A stretch of DNA of 64,000 nucleotides. Origin: Acanthosepion esculentum (taxonomy: Eukaryota; Mollusca; Cephalopoda; Sepiida; Sepiidae). The stretch is taken from positions 11,189,703 through 11,253,702 of the forward strand of contig OZ038480.1 of NCBI GenBank assembly GCA_964036315.1, read 5' to 3'. Below the pieces are notes generated by a model. That model searched no databases. It saw only the letters and a list, made by a program, of their open reading frames with translations, and was not told the DNA's origin. Position numbers and translations under genes: made by a program. Shown here piece after piece: positions 55,100 to 64,000 of the stretch (positions are counted from its first letter, which is position 1; each line of letters starts with the position of its first letter).

Positions 55100-55610
55100 C
55101 TACTTTGATCTTTGAACAGGCTGGAATTGAGGGGGTCAAGAAGGACAAAAAAACAAAAAAAAAAAAAAAACAAAACAAACAATAAAGTAGTTAAACTGAA
55201 CAGTGATAACTATTGGGATTTTATAGACCAGACTTTCTTTGAATCTTACCATTCCCAGCCTTGCAGTTTCAAAGTGAAGTGTGTATTTAGGCATCAAAAT
55301 GCTCCTTCTCATCTAAGGTTATCCAAGAATTTTTTTTTTTGAGTGTAAAACATTTACATAAAAGAATATAGTGGAAGGGCCACCATCAAGTCCTGATCTG
55401 AATCTGATCAAAAATCTGTTTAATTGTGAAGATGAAATCATACGAAGGTGGCAAACAATATGAGAGCAAAGTAGACCTATGTGAAGTAATTAAAACCACC
55501 ATATCAGAAATTCAACCTACTGAAGTAAAGAATTTAACAGAATCTATGGCTAATGGAGTGATGGTGGTTAGGGGCAAGAATGGTCATTATATTAAGATGT
55601 AAATACTTCA
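55100..55610 (+). pseudogene. Tc1-like transposase C-terminal pseudogene
   Basis: Reads DNYWDFIDQTFFESYHSQPC, then VFRHQNAPSHL (the Q(D/Q)NAPxH block), then GPPSSPDLNLIKNLF near 55378-55425. The family motif is SPDLNPIENLW, whose glutamate is the third catalytic residue; here it is lysine (IKN), so the catalytic triad is lost. A NNxxxx region follows with EIQPTEVKNLTESMANGVMV-like and GHYIKM endings in shifted frames. Confidence 0.8.
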
Positions 55611-56720
55611 AAAACTTATCCCATTATTTAATATTTGCCAAAAATTTTTCAAAGCAAATTTGAATTATTGAAGTTTATATGATTTGTCTAACCACTTCAG
55701 ATGAAGAGTCAGTTGGTTATGAGAGACATGCTGGTAGATATAAAACTGTATTTATATATTTGCACATCCAAAACGGCAACTCTGCACATATCTAATTTGC
55801 AGGGTTTTGACAGGGGGGGACACACACACAAACTTTGAGAGCTATGTATTAATCCTTTTCTGAAAAGGAAGGAATTGGCTTGGAATTTCAGAGGCAATAT
55901 GAAAAATTCTTACATTTATTTTTTGTTTCTTTCATTATTGATGGTTTGAATAGATAGAATGAAAAGCAAGTATAATTAAGATGGAAGAAATAGGAGTCAA
56001 AAATAATAGCCAACATGGCTTTAATAAAATAAAAACATTACTACACACAGAAAAACAGCAATATAGCAGCCAGCAATGGGGGGGGGGAGGAGAAAGAAAT
56101 TTGGATGGCTAGATTAGATTTATGTCAGCTGTAGCATTTTCATATTCAATTGGCAGAGCAGCTGATGCAGTTAATGTGGCTTTCTAAGGCAAAGGGTCTG
56201 AATTTGAGTCTCACTTGGATGGAGACATGCATGCATAGACAGAGGCATGCACACATATTTATATGGAGAAGTAAAAACAGTTTGATTAGTTGAGGACTAA
56301 ATTAACTGTTTATTGCCTAAGCAACAGGTTCTAGAGACATTGGTTTATAAATAGTCAGCTTACCAAAGCATATCATGAACTTGCTGTTTCTATAACCAGG
56401 TTTATTAACCATATCAAAAACTTATTCCCTTTATGATTAATTATATAAGAGACATGACAAACAAGAGATTAAAGCAATAAACAAGTTTGCATGTGAACTC
56501 AGTCGAAAGAATGGTTGTCTTGTGCTTTAAAAACTGAAAGATTGCATTGTTTAAGCATTTTGGCTAGATTGCATTTTGGGGAGGTGGTGCAATCAGCAGT
56601 GGAAATTCACACTGATAAATTTAAAGCAAAGCCGAACCAAGAGAAAAGATCAAAATAGATTCCGATTTCATATACAGAGAAATAATTAGCAATGTGTGCA
56701 GAAGCCTGGACAGAGTTTAC
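55611..56720. other. AT-rich stretch with a possible tRNA-SINE scrap
   Basis: At about 56155-56225, GCAGAGCAGCTGATGCAGTT and GGGTCTGAATTTGAGTCTCA resemble A- and B-box-like SINE head segments. A G9-run is at about 56079. Otherwise nothing. Confidence 0.4.
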
Positions 56721-57524
56721 ATTCTCTTTTTCAAAAGGTCTTTATTTACTAACAAAATATCAAATGTAAAACAGGAAATTTTCAAATAAAAATAAGAAAA
56801 TTTTTTTTATTATCATTTAATTGCACAAAAGAAAAACGGTCAGAACTGTTCCATTTCAAGATCAATTGTTCAGAATTTAATATACAGTCAAGTTTACATT
56901 TAAGACAGAAAGCAAAAGAAATAAAACCATTATTAAAAAAAATTTTTTTTTTTTTTTTTTTAAACAGAAAAATAATTCCTGCTGCCATTGTATAGTTTCT
57001 GATTTTATTCATTTTGCTGACAGAGACAAGGATGAAATTCAACCAAAAATAGTTTTCATTCAAGGGACATAACCAATCAAATGTATTAGGTACTTTGTAT
57101 GTACACAAATCAATTAGCCAGAAATTCAAGGAATTTCATCTGCCCTTCCCGGAGTTTGGAAGGAAAGAAATCATTGAAAACACTGTATATGAAAGATTTA
57201 ATTTGAAGTGGAAATTAAGTGTTAGTTTAATTAATATTCCAATTCTCTTAACTTTTTTGTTTGTATACACACATGAAAGATATTTTGGTTGTTTCAGTGA
57301 ATGCTATGAAAGGACTTTATTTTCCCCTTGCATGCACCAGAATTACCAGCAAAAATTATAAACACAATCAAAAAATAAATAGAAATAAATAAAACAGATT
57401 ATCATTCAGATTTTACTGTAAAGAAAATTCATAAATTTGTATAATTTTGGAACATTCTGATAAAAAAAAAAAAAAATTTCCTTTATGTCAGAAAAGACAA
57501 TAAATCTAATATTTTATAATTAGA

Positions 57525-57586
57525 GAAAAAAAAAAAAAAAAAAAAAAAAAAAAGAAAGAAAAAGAAAAGATAATTATAAACAAAAG

Positions 57587-57640
<54 letters not shown>
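57525..57640. repeat. poly-A plus (TA)n compound microsatellite
   Basis: A-rich run followed by TATATA tracts split by TATTATAT. Confidence 0.95.
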
Positions 57641-57648
<8 letters not shown>

Positions 57649-58923
57649 AACATTTGGTTTTTAAAAAATTTTTTATAACATTTCCCCCTCTAAGAAAAAA
57701 AAAAAAAAATTGTTTCTGGAAAACATTTATCAATAAAATTTTACAAAAAGTCTGCTGATCAATCATTTTCACAAAATGATCCCATGGAAATCTTATTGGT
57801 TGTACTTAAGCAAATTTTACATAAATTTTGGTGTGTATTTAAACAATTGACAGGTTGTATGCAATGACAGCCACAGTTAAGTATCATTATTTTTTGTTTT
57901 TTTAAAGAAAGTATACAGCATACAGTGGTAATATATAACTGATCTCATTGAACCAAAAGTATTTGAGTTAGATATTTACTAAGCTTAACATAATGCTGTA
58001 GTGGAGACAATTGTTTCAATCTGGTAAGTAGAGAGTGCGGAAAAACAACAAAAAAAAAAAATAGGATGTTGAAGTCCTGGATTTTATTTAAGTTTTAACC
58101 CTAACACCAGTGGGGAAGCAGGTAAGTCTTACCGTTCCCCAAACAAGCCACCTTCTATATAATTATTGACTTAAGTGATATCAATACAGTTTCAATTGAG
58201 TGAAGAAACTTGCTCAAACACTTTAATAGTCTCCTCCTATTTATATTAAAAGAATCAAAACGTTTTCTGTATTTGAAAATTCAACAGCCACTCCTTTCTG
58301 TAACCTATATCTATCATTTCTAACAATTGGCAGAGTTGTCAAGTTAGAGTCATTTTATAGATTAGACAAGCTTTTATTTCACTCTTCCTTTTCAATATAC
58401 TTTTGTTATAGTTGCATTCAACATTGTAGTCAAATGAATAATTCAATTTTATACAAGACAACAATAAAATGTAGCACAGACCATATGTGTCAAACGGATA
58501 TTACATGTAACAGATCAGAGGTAAAACCATGAGAGGGGAATCTATTACTTGACATGACTGGATTGCATGAAACAACCCTTTCAGAGAAAATTATCATTGA
58601 ATTTGCTCTCTCACAAATGATATATCATCTGCACAGCAGGGTGAAAGGGAAACCATTTTTTTTGGCCTCCAAATTTAAAAAAAAAATTCTCATACAAAAA
58701 CTAAATAAAGGATAGTACTTTATAATTAGCATTTATTAGTTATCCCATAATATACATGTCATCCACAGACTGTTTCACAGCTCCTCAGTGTGGCTAGACG
58801 TCCGAATGTGTCAAGCAGAGATTGAAACCTGACCGATTTGACATCGGTCAGATATCTTACCCCTACCCTAGGCCATTGTTGCACAGCAGAAAAGAAGGGA
58901 ATTTTAACGTCCTCCCCCAATAT

Positions 58924-58942
58924 TATATATATATATATTATT

Positions 58943-59000
<58 letters not shown>

Positions 59001-59008
59001 CCCCCCCC
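58924..59008. repeat. (TA)n(CA)n(C)n compound microsatellite
   Basis: TA units, then ACACACACAC, then CCCCCCCCC. A strictly ordered compound tract. Confidence 0.95.
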
Positions 59009-59821
59009 TTATCAGTGCAAAAAAAAATCTTATAAGAACATTCAGTTACAAATCACATGGATTTTTTTCCTTAAAAAAAACAAACAAAACAAAAAAACAA
59101 ACATTAAAGTATTTTAACTCAATACCTCTGGCAAAAATACAGCATTAAATTACGGATTATTATACAGAATAGGATGTAGTATAGAAGTAATCTCAGCTTT
59201 ATTATTCACCAAGTCATTTGAATTGTTGAACCATTTCGTTACAAAAAAAAAAAAAAAAATTCTGTTTAATCTTCGATAATAAAAATGTTGCTAGAATACT
59301 CATGTCATTTAACTTAAAATCAATTGAATTATGGCCAAAACTTTAATATAATTTGTAATCATTGAATTTTCCTAGCAGTAAGATAAGGTGGCTTTTGCTG
59401 GAGATCAAGTGACAACAAATCTTCAATATCCCACCCATCTCTCCAGTATTGCAACACTTATCACACTTCATTTGTATATAATCAAATAATTAACATATGT
59501 TACAATCATTCCATACGACTTACAGTTACACAGCAATCAATTTTAAAATCTGATTAGATGTTAATACATTGTAAAAGGTTTCTAAGGGTCACATGACAAG
59601 GTAGCAAACATTAGTCCCAGGTACGTAATAAACAAATCAGACATATATTAGGTAGATCTTCATACCATATGGGTATGGCAGATTTTACCAGTACATGAAG
59701 TAAAGACAACTAGGAGTTAGTAAGTTTGTGTAGTACCAATCTGATAGAGGTAGGACTTGTTAATTTTGAAAATAAATATCTGTAAAGCCTACTCTCTTTC
59801 TTTGGACACTGTCTGTTGCAG

Positions 59822-60005
59822 AAGCAAACCTGTTATTTTAGACACCAAGAAAATGTGGAGAGAGAATGGAGTTCCCTACAGTTTATTTGATCATAATTTT
59901 AATAAATTTCATGAAAAGCAGAATGATCAGCACTTGGACATTTGGAAGAGACAGCAGTTGAACTTGAATGCAAAGGGAGATCAAGTATTAAATGTGTATA
60001 AATAA
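59822..60005 (+). CDS. candidate terminal exon (unrecognised protein)
   Basis: A pyrimidine-rich stretch ending TGTCTGTTGCAG (59810-59821) is a good 3' splice-site match. From 59823 the frame reads SKPVILDTKKMWRENGVPYS, LFDHNFNKFHEKQNDQHLDI, WKRQQLNLNAKGDQVLNVYK and stops at TAA (60003-60005). It is not low-complexity, uses a balanced set of residues including two Trp and three His, and is the most coding-like segment in the right-hand 8 kb. I do not recognise the family. The other exons would lie upstream and I could not locate a matching donor. A chance frame of 60 codons in AT-rich DNA remains possible. Confidence 0.3.
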
Positions 60006-60086
60006 TTCAAATAAATAAGGAAGAGGAGGAGCAGTACAAAAGATTTTATGCAATATCGCTTTGGTAATATAGCTTTATTGTCATGG

Positions 60087-60119
60087 TCAGATATAAAAAA
60101 AAAAAAAAAAAAAAAAAAA
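60087..60119. repeat. poly-A tract
   Basis: About 24 A in a row, without other retrotransposon hallmarks. Confidence 0.95.
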
Positions 60120-60459
60120 TGGCTTTTTGTTTTGGCGACCACAACTTATTACACTGCATTTTTTGTTTGTACAGCTCAAAAATGTAAAACAGTTATTTCT
60201 CCCCCCACCCCCAAATCGAATGGTACAGTTGGTGAGAACATTAGTATGAAAGTGTTGTTATTACATGATAAAAAAAAGAAAACAAAACTTAAAATGAGAG
60301 ATTTATTTTTTCTAAAAAGTTTGATATTTCGCAAACAATTCCAAAGACGCTATCGTTTCAATTCTGAATCTTATCAAAGCCATACAACCATTTTTATTAT
60401 TTGTCTGGTGTTGTGGCGTGATGTGACTTGGTATAGAAAATGAAATTGAAAGAGTGAAA

Positions 60460-60610
60460 TTTGCCTGGCAGTGTTTACATTCCCTTAGTACAAGTATCCA
60501 TAGGGAAGGCATGAATCAACATCACCCTGTACCAGATATCTTGACAAAAGGTCTTGTCACTAGCATGGCCGACAGGAAAAGAATTAGCAAATTATTTTCC
60601 CTATAACTAC
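60460..60610 (+). mobile_element. decayed tRNA-SINE S1 body
   Basis: TTTACATTCCCTTAGTACAA, TATCCATAGGGAAGGCATGA and GTAATTAGC-type body segments follow the S1 order (CATTCACTTACGTGC..TATCCTTGGGAAAGG) with heavy divergence. Confidence 0.4.
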
Positions 60611-60671
60611 CAAACCTACTTAAGCAGTAGCAGTCTAATTACCCCCATCCACATAATGAACATTGACAGGG

Positions 60672-60677
<6 letters not shown>

Positions 60678-60734
<57 letters not shown>

Positions 60735-60746
60735 AGAGAGAGAGAG
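60678..60746. repeat. (TA)n(GA)n compound microsatellite
   Basis: About 27 TA units followed by AGAGAGAGAGAG. Confidence 0.96.
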
Positions 60747-60878
60747 TATCCAAGGTAAATCCTTTGGCATAGAAACTTGTTAAAAGAAACAACTTAATAT
60801 CAGAAGTTCAGTTCTCATGGCAAATTTTGTTTCTAATACTATTAATCTTAAGCTTTTATTATATATATATATATATAT

Positions 60879-60994
60879 AAATAAATGACAATAAGAAAAC
60901 AGTAATTGCTGACGCGTTTCGTCCTAATGTGGACTTTTTCAAAGCAAGTAACGAAACGCGTCAGCAATTACTGTTTTCTTATTGTCATTTATTT
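60879..60994. mobile_element. perfect 44-bp inverted repeat with hammerhead-like core (Penelope-like)
   Basis: Left arm 60879-60922 and right arm 60951-60994 are exact reverse complements (both contain ACAATAAGAAAACAGTAATT and GCTGACGCGTTTCGT or its complement). On the minus strand the loop and arm read TTGAAAAAGTCC, ACATTA, GGACGAAACGCGTC: a GTCC/GGAC stem followed by GAAACGCGTC, matching stem II and the 3' core of Penelope-type hammerhead ribozymes, but with TTTGAAA instead of CTGATGA. TA tracts flank both sides. Confidence 0.75.
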
Positions 60995-61024
60995 ACAAAT
61001 ATTGTCTTCTCTAAAAGTTAAATT

Positions 61025-61032
61025 TGAGAAAT

Positions 61033-61070
<38 letters not shown>
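61025..61070. repeat. (TA)n microsatellite
   Basis: About 20 TA units. Confidence 0.95.
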
Positions 61071-61075
<5 letters not shown>

Positions 61076-64000
61076 TTATTCCCATGACTGAAGGAGGGGA
61101 GGAAGTCTATTATTGTATTTCATTAGATGTTAGTGAGAATCTAGGTTTTTACAAATACTAGCTGTTAGTCAAATTGCTCCGATGTCAATAACCCCCTCTC
61201 CAAACAAAACAAAAAGCCTTGAATTAAAAATCAAACAGTTTGTTTATGAGATGAGTCATGCCATTAAAGCTGTTTTCATTAAGTAAAATGTCACAGAAAA
61301 GGTGAATTGGTCAATTAAGAATAATTAATGCTCGTGTCTTTAGAGGAAAAAAAAACAAAACAACCCACGTTTTTATTTTTAAAGTGGCTGAAACACAGGT
61401 GTTTATATTAAATGGACACAAATGCATGAAGAAATTTTCTCAAAATAAGACTTGATGATTTGCAAGAGTATGTTTTCTTCCAGAATCATAGCTGCACCAA
61501 TGAGAGATGATGAGGCATTCACTTGGCTGGAAATCATCAAAAATGCTTAGTGAAGAGAATTAGTCTATTTGAAAGCGCATAAAAACCAGCTCATTGTATA
61601 TTTTCTATGTCACAATGGAATTAGGCTATGTACAAGTACAGATCGTCTACAGTAAACATTGGCCTACTAGATACTCAAACTTTACATTAAGAACTTGGTG
61701 ATACCTTTTGTTGTTGGGAGGGGAGTGAGCACACACATACACGCAAGAGAGAGCTATATGTTATCAAGTTCAGTGAATTACATTGAGAAGATATGAAATC
61801 TGCTCATTTGAAATTTCAAGTTATGCATTTTGTTTTATCAAAGTTGTTGCATTAGGAGGGGAAATACAATTTCTGAATAATTTCAGCAGCACTTTTAAAA
61901 GTGCTTTATTTTGATTTCTGTTTGTGTGGTTAAGTTTGCAAGAATTTTCTTCTAGAAAATATTCATATCAGATTCTTTTTCTTATCAAGAGGTAGAGTTA
62001 TTGTTACTAAATACTGTTTTACAAGATGACCAAAGTTTGAAAATGAACCCAACTTGTTTGATAGTTACAAGAATGCAGACTTAACAATTAACTGACCCTT
62101 TCAATATGTTGGTTGTAGTTGGAATTGAAATAATACACTGAAATCTATCCACACATTATACAGGAGAAAATACTAAGTCATGTGATGGAACAGCTTATTT
62201 GTCCCTCCCCCCAACCTAAATTGAAAATGACCAATTTCGCTTTTGTAATAGCATTACAAACTTTCCTGCAATTTGTCTGATATCAAAATTAAAAAAAACA
62301 AAACAAAAAAACAACAGAAATCAGTAACTAATAAAAAGAGAATTGATATCTTAATTTGCCTATTTATAGATATTTACTGAGCTTAGTTAAGTTTGATACA
62401 AGGTCATAATTTAGGGGACCCGGTAAAGATTAAACTCACTCCACTAATGCTTTGATTATTTTGTTCAGCATGGCCCAATGATAAGGTTCTTAGTTCTTGA
62501 AACAATTCACATTGATTAAAGAACTAATTTTGATAAGGAATAAATATTGAATTTACTGATTAAACATGAAAATAACCAAAATACAGTTTATTTATTTGGA
62601 GCTATTTACTTTAGCTTCTGAAAAGGAAAATTTTTAGTTTGGTAATCGATTATTGGAAATAAGATAAGTTCTTTGAATAAACGTTACAATAGATTTTGAT
62701 TTATACATTTCTTTTCAAATCTGAAATCATATTTGCTAAGCACTTTTGTGAAATTTTTCAAAGTGAGTTTTTATGGATGGGTGAAAGATTTATGTAAATT
62801 TGCTAACAAAAAGGAAAATGTCTTTTTGCAAGACAATCCAAATTCATTTTAAATGTAGAGAATTTAACAACACATTGACTAGAGCTCAATAACCAAATGC
62901 TGTAAAAAAAAAAACAATTTCCAAGTTTCTTATATAATCTTTAATTTGGGAGTTTTAAAATCTTTTCTTTTTTTTAAAGAGTCATTGAAAAGTCTTTAAT
63001 ATGGCAGTCAAAATATGAAATCTACATTAAAAAAATTATAGATATTTGTTTCATTTGAAAGTGGGAGGGAAAGGAAGACACCTAATATTGAGAAGTTTTC
63101 CCCAGCTATTATTAAATATTTTTTCTGGGAGGAGGGGGAAGTGAATTTTTTTTTTTTCAGTTTGTATGTAGGGGTGTTGAAAAGTTGTGTTCAACCCATT
63201 AAAAAAAAAAAAAAATAAAAAAAAAAAATAATGTGGAATTTTGATCAAACATCAGAAGGCCAGAAACTTTTCATTAGCCTACTCACATAACAAGAGAAAA
63301 AAAACTTAAAGCCAAAAAAATATGAAGTCGTCATGTTACGAAAAATGAAAAGTTTTAAATGATTTATACAAGAAATATGTATTTTGCTGTTTGCTTTTTT
63401 GACAATTCAAGTCAAATGGTTAGAAATTATGATGCTATGAAAGCATAATCAAGTAAGGCTAGTTTAATTGGAATCAACAGTTCTGGAAATTTGCAGGTTA
63501 TGATCAGATATAATCAAATGTTGTAGAAGTAGTCAGCACAATCTGCAAGGTTTTTTTTGTCCCCCCCCCCCCTCAGAAAAACGTCATCAAAAGAATAAAG
63601 ACAATTCAATGGTTTAGATTGAGAGATGAGACACTTGTTGGATTTTAGGCGTGATGAGACAACTGATGAATTGAAAGCCAGATTGGAATCTGATGATAGC
63701 TAGTACTAACTTTATTTCAATATGAAGAATCAAAAACAAAGTTTCATAAATAAAGTTTGCATAGCTGTGCACCCAAATAACTGGTTAAAGCACAAGTAAT
63801 TTAGAAAAAGATTTGCACACATGCAAGACCACAAATCAAGATGAAGAAACTTTGCCCTATTTGTCACATCCACTGAAAGGTTCTTTTGATTGCTGTCTTT
63901 ACAGAATTATAGGAGAGGGTCCCTGAAAGTTTCTTGGCACAATCTACTGCCTAAATATCAGTATTTCAATTACTAATCATTAGAAAACTGATTTTGGAAA
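61071..64000. other. repeat-poor AT-rich stretch to the window edge
   Basis: No transposon-derived protein or tandem array recognised. An S2-like scrap may lie near 62395-62490 (ACCCGGTAAAGATTAAACTC). A long pyrimidine tract ending in CAG occurs at 63550-63574. Poly-A and poly-T runs near 62910, 63150 and 63205. Confidence 0.4.

Larger units (their letters stand above)
56721..59756. other. repeat-poor AT-rich stretch, possible long untranslated region or intron
   Basis: In contrast to 0-55 kb, I see no LINE, SINE or DNA transposon sequence in about 3 kb. It contains several long A or T runs (for example T18 near 56945, A24 near 57530, A14 near 59245). The minus strand has AATAAA-type signals near 56747. 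This is what a long 3' UTR or a constrained intron could look like; no transcript evidence is available here. Confidence 0.3.

Noticed and set aside
57506..57772. 88-codon minus-strand frame with YIYIYI stretch
   Set aside because: Homopolymer and TA microsatellite translation.
60879..60994. Replication origin or Rho-independent-type terminator
   Set aside because: Inverted repeat fits a mobile-element origin and the window is eukaryotic; no evidence of either function.
63550..63680. Exon after the long pyrimidine tract ending in CAG at 63574
   Set aside because: The three possible frames stop within about 5 to 24 codons, and the C run is probably just a homopolymer.

Overview
This is a eukaryotic, almost certainly metazoan, nuclear window. 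It is AT-rich and intron/intergene-like, full of simple repeats, large tandem arrays and decayed transposons. I found no intact host protein-coding gene, no functional tRNA or rRNA, no operon and no CRISPR array. The mix suggests a mollusc, most likely a cephalopod: long TATA, ATCT and CT tracts, several LINE families ending in an RTSRLWNSLP-type C-terminus, Penelope-like motifs, Helitrons, Tc1/mariner relics and tRNA- and 5S-derived SINEs. This assignment is an inference from repeat style only.

Layout. 0-13 kb: a neat Tc1/mariner MITE with an internally deleted transposase (237-603), an ATCT array, Penelope-like hammerhead-type motifs, two LINE-A copies, a 5S rRNA-derived element, a tRNA-SINE and a non-autonomous Helitron whose empty site can be reconstructed. 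13-19 kb: a 1.43-kb solo LTR with a 4-bp target duplication carrying its own 23-bp minisatellite, a 1.5-kb ATT array with higher-order structure, a Gypsy-type reverse transcriptase scrap, and a near-homogeneous 152-bp satellite. 19-25 kb: Tc1 scraps, a LINE-A copy broken by another insertion, and a paired direct repeat resembling a miniature LTR element. 25-27.5 kb: a degenerate ~21-bp minisatellite flanked by LINE sequence. 27.5-40 kb: LINE-D and LINE-B pieces, SINEs, a 340-bp solo LTR with a perfect 5-bp target duplication, a 34-bp minisatellite (15 units) and a 139-bp SINE-derived tandem repeat.

40.6-45.6 kb: a ~5-kb array of about 108 copies of a 46-bp monomer centred on the palindrome ATTACGTAAT, containing a nearly perfect 920-bp (20-monomer) block duplication. 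45.6-56 kb: three copies of LINE-B, a hAT transposase dimerisation-domain relic on the minus strand, and two Tc1 transposase pseudogenes. 56-64 kb: a repeat-poor, AT-rich stretch with homopolymer and TA tracts, one possible terminal exon (59822-60005) and a perfect 44-bp inverted repeat containing a hammerhead-like motif.

Nothing here works as a pathway. The genes present are parts of mobile elements, nearly all broken by stops, frameshifts or truncation. The most distinctive material is the 46-bp array, the 152-bp satellite and the nested transposons with readable insertion sites. All copy numbers and boundaries were read by eye.
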